Assembly (NCBI RefSeq): GCF_946477055.1
Contig: NZ_CAMKXG010000054.1
Location: 1-15,864, forward strand
Length of the DNA stretch: 15,864 nucleotides
Direction of reading: 5' to 3'
Source of the DNA: Lonsdalea britannica
GTDB lineage: Bacteria > Pseudomonadota > Gammaproteobacteria > Enterobacterales > Enterobacteriaceae
The notes under the pieces are model-generated. The model ran no database searches and was not told where the DNA came from. It saw nothing but the letters and a program-made list of their open reading frames with translations. A program made the translations under genes and the position numbers. Shown here one piece after another: positions 1-8,419 of this stretch (position 1 is the stretch's first letter; each line of letters starts with the position of its first letter).

Positions 1-586
1 CCAGACTCAAATCCGGATAATCTTGCAATGCTTCAAGAAAACGTAGCTGATTTTTACGGGATTCAACATTAGCAACGTTTAGCAGATATCGTTTATTCGC
101 CAATCCTCCCCACTTACGAAATAACTCAGGAGAAGCAGAGTCGAAAAAGCTCTTTTCAACGCCGTTATACACCACACTGAAACGCGAGAGATCCACCTCG
201 TAAACTTCACTAAGCGCTTTGGCTTCAAGCGAAGAATTCACAATGATCCTGTCGGCAATTGACAATAATCTCTGAATATCATCATGTGGGTAATTCCACT
301 TGGTTTCAGGTGTAACCCATAAATTTGGTGTAATGACGAGATGCTTTCCCTTTTTTTTCAGGTAGTCACATAGCTGATACGAGCCAGGCATCACAGAAAA
401 AAAGTGAAATATCTTCGGCTCGTCTGGCGTTGGCTGCCATGGATCGTACAACCTGACGTTATGGCCAAGCACTTCCAGGTGTGATTTCCATGCCATTAAT
501 TGGCGCTCTCCACCACCTGGGCAATCGAAAGCCCATGGATAAACGCCAAAAATTACATCGTATTTCGTCTGCCTGCTCATGCTCAT
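1..586 (-). CDS. Glycosyltransferase, GT4-like (3' end beyond window)
   Basis: An open frame runs from ATG at 586 to the left edge (195 codons) without a stop, so the C-terminal half is missing. The ATG overlaps the TGA of the upstream gene as ATGA (586-583), and AGGAGG (plus 602-597) lies 10 bases before it. A second in-frame ATG at 580 is too far from this site. The visible part is the N-terminal Rossmann domain and linker of a GT-B glycosyltransferase: a GGGER loop at residues 24-28, PNLW at 87-90, IIVNSS at 114-119, and NVESRKNQ at 173-180, the start of the nucleotide-sugar-binding half. The same landmarks occur in the same order in the gene at 1742-2704, so the two look like paralogues. 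The donor is probably one of the sugars made in this cluster; donor, acceptor and linkage cannot be read. Glycosyltransferase assignment is firm, family GT4 is likely. Confidence 0.85.
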   Translation of the reverse strand, partial: MSMSRQTKYDVIFGVYPWAFDCPGGGERQLMAWKSHLEVLGHNVRLYDPWQPTPDEPKIFHFFSVMPGSYQLCDYLKKKGKHLVITPNLWVTPETKWNYPHDDIQRLLSIADRIIVNSSLEAKALSEVYEVDLSRFSVVYNGVEKSFFDSASPELFRKWGGLANKRYLLNVANVESRKNQLRFLEALQDYPDLSL

Positions 587-1725
587 TCGAAGGTGTCCTC
601 CTGGCCTGTTTCCCTCCTATCGACCTGATTCCCTAACCCATCCAAATGCTCGCGCAGATAACAGGCAGTATCATGCCAACTAACCATACGATATTGGCTT
701 TTAATCTGCTCTCTGATCGAAGCCAGACGATCGGGGAACTTTATCCACTCACTCATTTTTTCTACCCACTCATTAGTCATTAGAGGATCAGCGAATGGAG
801 TCAAATCGGGAGCAATCTCTAGCATGCTAGAGCTTCGAGAAGTGATGCACGGAACGCCGTAACAAAGACTTTCTGCAACTGGCAGCCCCCAACCCTCGTA
901 GATAGAAGGGTATACGGTAAAAAGCGCTGAAGCGTATAAAGCCCCAATATCTGAATCATTCAAATCGGATAGAATTTCCACTTTGCCATTCAAGACTGGA
1001 TCGCCTTCGACCTGTATGCGTACATAGGCATCATATAAACCCTGTCTCCCCGCGATATACAGCTTCGGCACATCAATACCGAGATTCTGGATCATATAGC
1101 GATAGGCATTGAGTAATGTAATATGATTTTTTCTAAATTCGATGGTGCCAACTGAGAGAATATAATCCTCTACGATTTTACTTTTTACTCTTTCGGAAAC
1201 ATTATCTACATCAGCCGGAATATTGTCTCCAATACGTAATATATTGATATTATTAATTACCAAACCCAAACGTTCCGCATAATCCAATACATCTTTTCGA
1301 GTACTAAGCGAAATGGTAAAGCAGACATCGGCTAGCTGTATGGCACGTTTTAGCCAACTTTCAAAGCGTGCAACAAATTCCTGTGTATAAGTAAAAGGGA
1401 ATTTAATTGGAATAATATCGTATATCAACAGCCCAAATTTAATGCCGCGGGCGACATAGTTGCAAATATGCTCAAAGTGCTCTGGATAATCCCAGTCATG
1501 CCCTGAAGCGAAAATCATGTCTCCATTTTCAAGGATGACTCGCTCTCCCGACGCTCTGGTATCAGCACAGTAAGCATAACAATCACCAACCGCGTCAAAA
1601 ATGACAGTGACTACATTTGGCATCACATCAATCAAAGAAACGCCCAGTTCATTGATAACACGCTGAATGCCAGTGGGCTTTCCCACCCAGTTGTTCAATG
1701 CTGTACAGTCAAAAACAACCTTCAT
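583..1725 (-). CDS. GT4 family glycosyltransferase, probable mannosyltransferase type
   Basis: A 380-residue GT-B enzyme expected to add one sugar to the growing glycan on the cytoplasmic face. The N-terminal acceptor-side loop reads TGIQRVINEL (residues 18-27), a pattern seen in many O-antigen mannosyltransferases. The donor domain starts near 188 (ILSVGTIEFRKNH), and the GT4 EX7E motif is at 277-285 (EGWGLPVAE), followed by GVPCITS. The length is normal for single-domain GT4 proteins. It starts at ATG 1725 with AGGTG about 10 bases upstream and lies 16 bases after the stop of the previous glycosyltransferase. Its stop overlaps the next start as ATGA. The C-terminal tail (ETGQEDTFE) is charged and probably disordered. 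GDP-mannose as donor is inferred from family resemblance and from manC/manB in the same cluster; it is not shown by any residue. Confidence 0.9.
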   Translation of the reverse strand: MKVVFDCTALNNWVGKPTGIQRVINELGVSLIDVMPNVVTVIFDAVGDCYAYCADTRASGERVILENGDMIFASGHDWDYPEHFEHICNYVARGIKFGLLIYDIIPIKFPFTYTQEFVARFESWLKRAIQLADVCFTISLSTRKDVLDYAERLGLVINNINILRIGDNIPADVDNVSERVKSKIVEDYILSVGTIEFRKNHITLLNAYRYMIQNLGIDVPKLYIAGRQGLYDAYVRIQVEGDPVLNGKVEILSDLNDSDIGALYASALFTVYPSIYEGWGLPVAESLCYGVPCITSRSSSMLEIAPDLTPFADPLMTNEWVEKMSEWIKFPDRLASIREQIKSQYRMVSWHDTACYLREHLDGLGNQVDRRETGQEDTFE

Positions 1726-1741
1726 TTATCTATACACCTAA

Positions 1742-2704
1742 TCAAATTAACCTAAGATATTCAGTCAGAGGCGAAACAGCATCAAACATATTCACGAATT
1801 CTGCGCGAGGCGGGCGTTGAAGAACTTGGACGTCTCTATGATGTGCGAATTGACAGACTTGGTGACGAATTTCTTTCTCATCGGTAGGATCAACCTGCAT
1901 GCAATCAGGGCCCAACATTTCGTTCGTCCATTCTGAACGAGAAAGTAGCAGCGAACAGCCCATAGCGGCAGCTTCCATAGCCGAAGACCCAGGAAAGTCG
2001 AGCGGAAGCTCGATCACCATTTGGCTATGCGCCAATGCGGAAAGATGCTGTTCAGAGCCAAAAGGCATGGCTGGAATAAACCGAACATTGGATCCAGCCT
2101 GACGTTTACACTCATCCGCGTAGGCCTGATCTCTTACACCACCGGAAATAATCAAGTCTAGATTTAAATCTTTGAAAGCACGCACGGCGGCCAATTGGTT
2201 TTTTTGGGGCTCAATGATACCGGGCCATATTGCATATGACGTCAAACCATATGATTCCCGAAAAACATCCGTCACATTCTTACGAAAAAACTTGGGTGAA
2301 ATCAGAGGTGAGACGTGAATAACATCTTTTCCCTCTATATCCAGATACTGACGGAAATGGTTTTCTTCCGTCTGAGAGCGGAATACGACGGCATTAAAAT
2401 GGCTTAGTAGTGCCGTTAAACGCGCCAGGGTGCCGGGTGAAGGAGGTTCAACAAACCACAAGTTAGGCCAAAGGATCAGCCTCAGGCCGTTAGCTTTGGC
2501 AGACTCAATGACATGCTCAGATCCCCCCGCCATAGAAAAATGAATAACCGACTGATACGCATTAATAGAACGAGATGTGGGGCCATAGATATCGCAAATC
2601 ATACCTGCACGATTTATTGCTTCGTTTAGCAGATGAATCTCTCGTTCGCCCCCACCGTCGTACATAAATGCGCTGGGAAATGTAGTCAGCAGGATACGAT
2701 TCAA
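1742..2704 (-). CDS. Glycosyltransferase, GT4-like, TTG start
   Basis: A 320-residue GT-B glycosyltransferase, short for the family. Visible landmarks are a GGGERE loop at residues 17-22, PNLW at 80-83, IIEPQKNQ at 163-170, and FPGSSAMEAAAMGCSLLLS at about 237-255, which replaces the usual EGFG(L)P.E motif. It shares loop order and spacing with the truncated gene at 586-1, suggesting duplication. The start is TTG at 2704, overlapping the TGA of the phosphatase gene as TTGA. A strong ribosome site (AAGGGGAGG) ends five bases upstream and supports this start; I see no better ATG nearby. The tight overlap argues for translational coupling with the histidine phosphatase. Donor and linkage are unknown. 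Confidence 0.82.
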   Translation of the reverse strand: MNRILLTTFPSAFMYDGGGEREIHLLNEAINRAGMICDIYGPTSRSINAYQSVIHFSMAGGSEHVIESAKANGLRLILWPNLWFVEPPSPGTLARLTALLSHFNAVVFRSQTEENHFRQYLDIEGKDVIHVSPLISPKFFRKNVTDVFRESYGLTSYAIWPGIIEPQKNQLAAVRAFKDLNLDLIISGGVRDQAYADECKRQAGSNVRFIPAMPFGSEQHLSALAHSQMVIELPLDFPGSSAMEAAAMGCSLLLSRSEWTNEMLGPDCMQVDPTDEKEIRHQVCQFAHHRDVQVLQRPPRAEFVNMFDAVSPLTEYLRLI

Positions 2705-3306
2705 GTGACCTCCCCTTCTATGGCTGCCAGTTTTATATGCTTGTATTCCATGACATTTCGGCTACTGATTTTGAAATAGAGATAATCACAATTGCTAATT
2801 GGGAAATCAGGATAAAGAGAAATATTGAGAGACATTAGATAAAGATAGATAGAGCGCAGCGTACCTTCATGGCCTGCGATCAAGACGCGATCATCATCCG
2901 ACCAACGAGTCTCGTTATTGCTATACCACCCAGTGATTCGAGCGACCATTTCCCGGAAGGTCTCCCCGCCAGGATAACGTAAATCAGGAGATAACCAAGG
3001 CTGACGAAAACGGGCATCACGCTCCCAAAGTTCGCTCAACGTAATGTGACTCACATCGCCGGTATTTAATTCTTTCAGCTCATCTTCAAGTCTGATCCTA
3101 TCTGTGCCCGCTAATCCAGCAATCGTGTTGACAGCTCTTGAAAGCGGTGAAGAGTAGATGTGAGTGAAGGGGATATTGTTCAGCTTCTCACAGACTTTCT
3201 GAGCTTGCTCGCTTCCCTCTTGCGATAACGGATAATCTGATGAACCGCAAACCAACTGCCGTTCGTTGGCAAGACTTTTACCATGCCTCAGCAAATAAAG
3301 TTCCAT
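2701..3306 (-). CDS. Histidine phosphatase (phosphoglycerate mutase-like) family protein
   Basis: A 201-residue member of the histidine phosphatase superfamily. The phospho-accepting histidine sits in the N-terminal LLRHGKS motif (R7, H8, G9). The second arginine is in SPLSRA (R57), the acid is probably E79 (KELNTGDV), and the second histidine is in AGHEGTLR (H146). All four expected catalytic positions are present, so it should be active. No signal peptide is seen, so it is probably cytoplasmic. Known relatives remove phosphate from small molecules such as alpha-ribazole phosphate or glucosyl-3-phosphoglycerate; the substrate here cannot be read. It starts 38 bases after a glycosyltransferase with only a weak ribosome site, and its stop overlaps the next glycosyltransferase start. 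That position implies a role in making or processing the polysaccharide, for example on a sugar phosphate or a phosphorylated chain end. This role is inference. Confidence 0.88.
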   Translation of the reverse strand: MELYLLRHGKSLANERQLVCGSSDYPLSQEGSEQAQKVCEKLNNIPFTHIYSSPLSRAVNTIAGLAGTDRIRLEDELKELNTGDVSHITLSELWERDARFRQPWLSPDLRYPGGETFREMVARITGWYSNNETRWSDDDRVLIAGHEGTLRSIYLYLMSLNISLYPDFPISNCDYLYFKISSRNVMEYKHIKLAAIEGEVT

Positions 3307-3344
3307 ATCTCAATCCGAAGGTAGTATATCAATAAGGTTACGCG

Positions 3345-4529
3345 TCAAAATCCGTAGGTCTTACAAACACCGACTTCGAAGTCTATGTGTCTCTCATTCA
3401 TGTCGTCAGGGAATGAAAAGTTTCGTCCTATCAGATCGATCCGGCTTTGCATGAGACGTCCAATGGTCTCTACGGAAAACTCTCTCTCTAGACGTAATCT
3501 GGCTCGCGCGGCGCGCTTTACCCAGACGCCATGATTCTGAACCAAATCTTCAAAAGCTTCGGTGGCATCGTTCAAATCAGGTTCAGCCCAAACGTCATCA
3601 TAGCGATAACGTGGTCGATTATGGCCTACGGGCCTTAATTCGTAAGCGACGAGTCTCGAATCTGCCGCATTACAAAAATCCATATTGCCCGAGTATCCGG
3701 TAGTCAAAATCGGAATACCCCGACTCATGGCATCAGATATGGTCAGACCAAATCCTTCCGCTCTATGCAACGAGACATAAGCGTCAGCCTGTTCATACAG
3801 CGCCGCCAGTTCTTCAGGCTCTAAATATCCATCAAGCACGACAAAGTTGGTATGTTCATTAGCTATCTTATGTAGCTTTTCGGCCAGCATTTTGTCCTGA
3901 TCCAAATTCCGAGTTTTCATGATTAATCGGACCGAAGGATTCCCCGCATGGGCATCAAGAAATGCTCGCACAACAAATAAGGGGTTCTTGCGTTCAGCAT
4001 CGCTAAACACATCAAACACAGCCAAAAAATTGAAGGCGTCAAACGACTTTCCTATCGCTCTTTCTTTCATTCTTTGATTGATAGGATTGCTTTCAATAGG
4101 GTATGGCATTTTGACAACAGGAATATTGGCAGAAAGCGAGATAGCCGACTGGCACAATGAAGATGGCGTCCAGATTTCATCAAAAAACTCCAGTTGCCTC
4201 GCCCACTGGCTTGGTATTGTGGGCATTTCATGAACCCAAAAACCTATGTTGTAAAACCCTTTTAACGAATCTTCTCCAAGTCGTGAAAAATAAAGAGGCA
4301 CTCGTCGGGCATTAAAATGAAAAATGTTGACCCGATATTTTAGTGAAGCGATCAAGTCGTCATCAATATTCGCATAATCAACAATTTCTTTAGGCCCAGG
4401 TCTTGATAGCAGATGAACCTGACAAGGAATCCCTGATGCTTTCAGGCATGCAATGTTCAATCCGGCAACGCGGCCGATACTATCTCTCGCTTTGTAGGGG
4501 CCAAAGAAATTAATCCCACTTTCAATCAT
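3345..4529 (-). CDS. GT4 family glycosyltransferase
   Basis: A 394-residue GT-B glycosyltransferase. The N-terminal domain starts with INFFGPYKA and contains GFWVHEMP (96-103) and FFDEIWTPSS (115-124), a pattern common in GT4 enzymes that act on surface glycans. The donor domain begins near 168 (FLAVFDVFSDAERKNP), includes LDGYLEPEELAALYEQADAY, and has the EX7E-type motif at 258-266 as EGFGLTISD, with Asp in place of the second Glu. Its C-terminal third includes RPRYRYDDVWAEP, also seen in relatives where it follows the donor site. Start ATG 4529 overlaps the upstream TGA as ATGA, indicating coupling. The donor is unknown; mannose or rhamnose are the obvious options from the cluster's precursor genes. 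Confidence 0.9.
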   Translation of the reverse strand: MIESGINFFGPYKARDSIGRVAGLNIACLKASGIPCQVHLLSRPGPKEIVDYANIDDDLIASLKYRVNIFHFNARRVPLYFSRLGEDSLKGFYNIGFWVHEMPTIPSQWARQLEFFDEIWTPSSLCQSAISLSANIPVVKMPYPIESNPINQRMKERAIGKSFDAFNFLAVFDVFSDAERKNPLFVVRAFLDAHAGNPSVRLIMKTRNLDQDKMLAEKLHKIANEHTNFVVLDGYLEPEELAALYEQADAYVSLHRAEGFGLTISDAMSRGIPILTTGYSGNMDFCNAADSRLVAYELRPVGHNRPRYRYDDVWAEPDLNDATEAFEDLVQNHGVWVKRAARARLRLEREFSVETIGRLMQSRIDLIGRNFSFPDDMNERHIDFEVGVCKTYGF

Positions 4530-5740
4530 TTAGGCATACCATTTAATGCTTTCAGCATTTTAGATAATCTTCCGGACCATGTATTATCGCCAACCAGCAT
4601 ATCGACTTCTTTTTGGTCAAACCGTCCGCGAGTTAACTGCTGTTCGATTGCGTTAACAAAGCCTTCGGCAGTATTGGCAGTGAGCATTCCCTCACTGATC
4701 GTCCTGGAGAATGATAGCGGCGTCGAGACTACTGGAATTCCTGCCGCAAGATATTCGAAGTACTTCATGGGAAACATAGAATCCGTGTATTCATTAATAA
4801 GAGAGGGCAACAGCCCAACTTGAATTCCACGGAGATAATCGGGTAGGACCTCATAACGACGATACCCAAGAAAATGCACGTTTGGTAACGTTTCCAGTTC
4901 TGCCACCAACGCACTTTTTTGGCCTTCACGTTCTGCGCCGATAAAAACCCAATGCCAGTCAGAGCGCATTCGAGCAACACTCAGTAGTAACTGGAAATCA
5001 ATTTTAAAATCAGAGAGAACACCATGGTAGCCCAGCCTAGGCTCCGGAATGCAGGCTAAATCTTCAGGAATATTCCCTTGCTTTAACCCGTTACCAAAAT
5101 GAGCTGCATCAACCACATTCGACAGAAAATAGGTATTGCCATTAAGTTGCCGACAACGTTCCGCCAGCGCGGGGGCGGTCGCAAAAACAGCCTTAGCCTG
5201 ATGGAGCAGTTGCTCTTCTGCGCATCGGAATGCTTTAGCGTCAACGCCTGGCACAGCCGCAAGATCGTCAACGCAGTGGTATAACAATGCACTCCCCTTT
5301 AGGGAAGCAAACAGATCCAACATAAAAGGGTGATAAGTCCAGACTAAAGGTGGAGACTTTATTTGCCTGGGGAGGTTACGCCAGATAGCAGCCTTTAACA
5401 GCCAACGATTCAACCATCTTGTGACTCCATATCGATACCCAGCTGGAATCAATAGCGGCGAAAGCACTCGTATATGGGGTGCACGACGAGGCGCACCGAC
5501 AAAAAGAGAGCGTAATCCTTTGAGCAAACGCTCTCTCAACCGCTGCCAGTCACGGTTACTCGCAGGCCGAGGCGCTCGTAATCCTACGCTTTCAACATAG
5601 AGTACCTCGACACCCAGCTCAGCAAGCGCTTTGGCACAGTGCTGTTTGTTCGTCCAATAAGGTTCATCCCAATCTGCTGTCGCAAATAAAATACATGATT
5701 CAGGAATCTCCGACCTATCGAGCTCTACGCTATCGACCAC
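4526..5740 (-). CDS. Glycosyltransferase, GT4-like (TuaH-like), GTG start
   Basis: A predicted GT-B glycosyltransferase of 404 residues from the GTG at 5740. The longer frame opens at 5806, but GTG 5740 has GGAGG six bases upstream and overlaps the epimerase stop by only 11 bases; the 22 extra residues look like read-through of epimerase sequence. From the GTG, the N-terminus has SCILFATADWDEPYWTNKQ, typical of GTs that start with a Rossmann strand and a WxxxxQ loop. YHCVDD at about 154-159 and SNVVDAAHF mark the domain linker, and MKYFEYLAAGIPVVSTPL (325-342) is the donor-binding helix with its glutamate. Such proteins resemble teichuronic-acid TuaH-type and exopolysaccharide glycosyltransferases. 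Its stop overlaps the next start as ATGA. The substrate is not readable. Confidence 0.88.
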   Translation of the reverse strand: MVDSVELDRSEIPESCILFATADWDEPYWTNKQHCAKALAELGVEVLYVESVGLRAPRPASNRDWQRLRERLLKGLRSLFVGAPRRAPHIRVLSPLLIPAGYRYGVTRWLNRWLLKAAIWRNLPRQIKSPPLVWTYHPFMLDLFASLKGSALLYHCVDDLAAVPGVDAKAFRCAEEQLLHQAKAVFATAPALAERCRQLNGNTYFLSNVVDAAHFGNGLKQGNIPEDLACIPEPRLGYHGVLSDFKIDFQLLLSVARMRSDWHWVFIGAEREGQKSALVAELETLPNVHFLGYRRYEVLPDYLRGIQVGLLPSLINEYTDSMFPMKYFEYLAAGIPVVSTPLSFSRTISEGMLTANTAEGFVNAIEQQLTRGRFDQKEVDMLVGDNTWSGRLSKMLKALNGMPK

Positions 5741-6860
5741 AAAACGCCTCCACGGGCTGCTCCAGCAATGCATTCGCGATTCGATGAGCCGCCTTCCCGT
5801 CGCCATAAGGCGTCGACAACGTCTTCAATTTTTCTACTTTTTCAGGATGAGAGAGCCAATCGTTAATCGCTTGCTCAATTCGTTCAGGATCTTGTCCTGC
5901 CAATGTAGCAAAGCCTGCGTTAACACCTTCCATACGCTCGGTAAACTCACGCATAACAACAACCGGGGTGCCAAACGTTGGCGCTTCCTCTTGGATGCCA
6001 CCGGAGTCAGAAATCACAAGTTGGGCGTTGGCGATAAGGTAAAGACTCGTGTGGTAATCAACAGGGTCGGTTAACAATAGATTAGGGATATGCCCTAAGA
6101 ACCGTCGTACCGGGCCGCTAACTGCGGGATTGAGATGGACAGGAAATATCCACTGTAGCTCGGCATAACGCTCACATAATCGCGCGATCATATGGCAGAT
6201 ATTTTCCATTACCTCACCGAAATTCTCTCGCCGGTGGCAGGTCAGCAATACGAAAGGTGCCGCAGAGATCCAACGCTTAAGATCGTCGGTAAGCTGCGCT
6301 GGTTTTCCTTCTTTCCAAGACGCCTGGGCCTGATAAATAGCATCTACGACCGTATTCCCTGTCACGATAATGCTATCTTTATCAATGTTTTCCACTAGTA
6401 ACGCGGCGGCAGCCGCAGAGGTGGGCGCACAATGCAGCGTGGCGATGCGCGCAAGCAAACTCCGATTCGCCTCTTCAGGGAATGGGCTTGCCAGATCGCC
6501 CGTACGCAATCCGGCCTCAACGTGGGCAATACGTATCCCACGATGAAAAGCGGCAAGTCCTGCGCAAAAGGCCGTCGTGGTGTCACCTTGCACCACGACC
6601 CAGTCAGGTTTCTCTTGCTCGAAAACCTCATCAAAATCGCTAAGTTGGCGGGAAGCGAGGATATTCAGCGAACGTCCTGGACTCATGGTATCGAGTTGAA
6701 TATCGGGTACCAGAGAAAATGCTTCTAAAGCTTGAACCAGCATTTCTCGATGCTGACCGCTGGCGCAGATTCGGACTTCGGCACGATTGCGCAAAGCCAG
6801 TATCACCGGAGCAAGTTTGATCACTTCGGGCCGAGTTCCTAACGCTATGAGGATTTTCAT
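5730..6860 (-). CDS. wecB: UDP-N-acetylglucosamine 2-epimerase (non-hydrolysing)
   Basis: A 376-residue enzyme interconverting UDP-GlcNAc and UDP-ManNAc in the cytoplasm, the usual length for the WecB/MnaA family. Landmarks run in order: ALGTRPEVIKLAPV at the N-terminus, SGQHREM (34-40), QGDTTTAF with D93, HVEAGLRTGD with E115, FPEEANR with E129/E130, TCHRRENFGE with H209, and DSGGIQEEAPTFGTPVVVMR, the UDP/allosteric-site loop. All family catalytic acids and the histidine are present. ATG 6860 overlaps the deacetylase-like stop as ATGA, so it is part of the operon rather than of an enterobacterial common antigen locus. No wecC-type dehydrogenase is visible, so the expected product used here is UDP-ManNAc itself, unless a dehydrogenase lies outside the window. 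The gene symbol reflects family; the enterobacterial housekeeping copy would be elsewhere. Confidence 0.95.
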   Translation of the reverse strand: MKILIALGTRPEVIKLAPVILALRNRAEVRICASGQHREMLVQALEAFSLVPDIQLDTMSPGRSLNILASRQLSDFDEVFEQEKPDWVVVQGDTTTAFCAGLAAFHRGIRIAHVEAGLRTGDLASPFPEEANRSLLARIATLHCAPTSAAAAALLVENIDKDSIIVTGNTVVDAIYQAQASWKEGKPAQLTDDLKRWISAAPFVLLTCHRRENFGEVMENICHMIARLCERYAELQWIFPVHLNPAVSGPVRRFLGHIPNLLLTDPVDYHTSLYLIANAQLVISDSGGIQEEAPTFGTPVVVMREFTERMEGVNAGFATLAGQDPERIEQAINDWLSHPEKVEKLKTLSTPYGDGKAAHRIANALLEQPVEAFCGR

Positions 6861-8419
6861 ACCAGCACGACTCCATGAGTGATTTCGTCTGTCGAACCAC
6901 GGAATTCTACGGCCAATCTCAGGTCATCACCAGTTGCAGGAACATAGGCAACAATACCTCGCTCCTCGCGGCATAACTGCACGGCGGCACGATGGCGTAA
7001 GAAATTCATTGCACGACACTCATCCAAAAAGAGAGGTTGTTCCGTATGCTCGCGAATATAGGAGATAAAATCTTGGTGGGCGGAGATACGAGCTTCCTCA
7101 TCGGGCCAGCCATATTGGTACCGAGAAGAGAAAGGATGGTCCAGATAACCAAAAAGCGTCCGGGTTTCGTATGCGCAATCAAACGCACGTTTAAAGATCG
7201 CTAATGGATCTCCGTCGATCAACATGCAATCGCCATGCAGCATACTCTGTTGAGAGTGTCCGACAAACCCCTTAGGCAAGTGAGCTAACTCACCTCCCCT
7301 TGCGATCAAAAACTCAGGGTCGTTGCGGATGATACCGCCAATACAACCCCGATATCCCACATCACACAGGGCAGCTAACGCATAGTCAGGAGACTGATGG
7401 AAAGGCGAAACCGCATATTCCACCCGCACGCCACAGGCCTGCTCTATCTTTTTCCGCGATTCCAGACCTTCCCAATGCGCGGCACCATAGTTGCCACCCC
7501 AATCCGGCGCATGCGTTGCCGTATGAGACAGCAATACACCTCCCTCAGCCAAAAACTCACGTAAAAAAGCTGAGTGTTCGTCATTCGGTAAATTATTGGT
7601 GTGAATGGCTAAAGACAGTGGCACCTGGGCTTCGCAATAAGCTCCCCAGAGCGCCCGGGCAGACGCGATATCTTCATCGCAATCCAACCGCATCGTAATT
7701 GCCGCATCATGACCGTAAGGAATCTCACTGATGACAGGGAAACACGGCAACACATCGTGGCGCCAGCTGCTAATGAAATTCTCGACCATCCGCCATTCAA
7801 ACGAATCTATCACCCCCACTTCGCGATTGACCCAAAGAACGCTACTACTGACTTCATCAAAGCGTGCGCAATAGCTGGCTAATACCTTGTCTTTGAGTTG
7901 AACATTCGCAAGCTCGGCATTTTCAGGAGCTCTCAGTGGGGAAGTCAGACTCCAGGGTGTTCCCTCTACACGCACCGCACCGAATCCCAGGTTATTCCAT
8001 TCATCGGTAAAGTCGAAACGCTCTAGAGCTCGCTCCCAATTTTGCACACCTAGATCTTTACCCAGCGGCAAATAATGAATAAATGCTTCGCTTTCCGCGA
8101 AATGCCCACTCGGTGCTGATGGGCTGCGCGCCCAAGGCGCTGTGGGTTCAGGCCAGGCATACGGCGTCATATCAAAATGCTGTATCAGGCAATGAGGCAA
8201 TTGACCAAATAAAAGGAGTTTTCGTGGTCCTTGAGCCAACCAGGCAAGCAATGCCTGGCCTTGTACTTCATCGGGGCTGATGGCCAGCAAAAAGTTGTGC
8301 TGAGGAAGGTCCCAAATCGCGACCTGCTCAGCACCGGAAAATGTCACCGAGCGACGTAACGCAGCCAGTACCAACTCTCCACTGGTGCGATTTTCCCAAC
8401 GATAAAGAACACCGATCAT
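6857..8419 (-). CDS. Polysaccharide deacetylase-like (NodB-fold) protein with long N-terminal region
   Basis: A 520-residue protein whose second half resembles carbohydrate-esterase/polysaccharide-deacetylase folds. Motif 1 is ITMRLDCDED (241-250), a variant of the TFDDG metal motif. Motif 2 is SHTATHAPDWGG (298-309), with the HxxxH pair H299 and H303 expected to bind zinc. YAVSPFHQSPDY (335-346) corresponds to the motif 3 region, and LDHPFSSRYQYGW (426-438) carries a further histidine. Residues 1-230 match no domain I recognise. No signal peptide or clear membrane segment is seen, so it probably works in the cytoplasm, unusual for deacetylases of finished polymers. It may remove an N- or O-acetyl group from a lipid-linked or nucleotide-linked sugar. 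It is coupled to its neighbours by ATGA overlaps on both sides (PaaK-like upstream, epimerase downstream). Fold assignment is moderately sure; activity and substrate are inference. Confidence 0.75.
   Translation of the reverse strand: MIGVLYRWENRTSGELVLAALRRSVTFSGAEQVAIWDLPQHNFLLAISPDEVQGQALLAWLAQGPRKLLLFGQLPHCLIQHFDMTPYAWPEPTAPWARSPSAPSGHFAESEAFIHYLPLGKDLGVQNWERALERFDFTDEWNNLGFGAVRVEGTPWSLTSPLRAPENAELANVQLKDKVLASYCARFDEVSSSVLWVNREVGVIDSFEWRMVENFISSWRHDVLPCFPVISEIPYGHDAAITMRLDCDEDIASARALWGAYCEAQVPLSLAIHTNNLPNDEHSAFLREFLAEGGVLLSHTATHAPDWGGNYGAAHWEGLESRKKIEQACGVRVEYAVSPFHQSPDYALAALCDVGYRGCIGGIIRNDPEFLIARGGELAHLPKGFVGHSQQSMLHGDCMLIDGDPLAIFKRAFDCAYETRTLFGYLDHPFSSRYQYGWPDEEARISAHQDFISYIREHTEQPLFLDECRAMNFLRHRAAVQLCREERGIVAYVPATGDDLRLAVEFRGSTDEITHGVVLV

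Noticed and set aside
5741..5806. N-terminal extension of the glycosyltransferase inside the epimerase gene
   Set aside because: No good ribosome site for the 5806 start, and the 22 residues are unlike glycosyltransferase N-termini, whereas GTG 5740 has GGAGG at the right distance.
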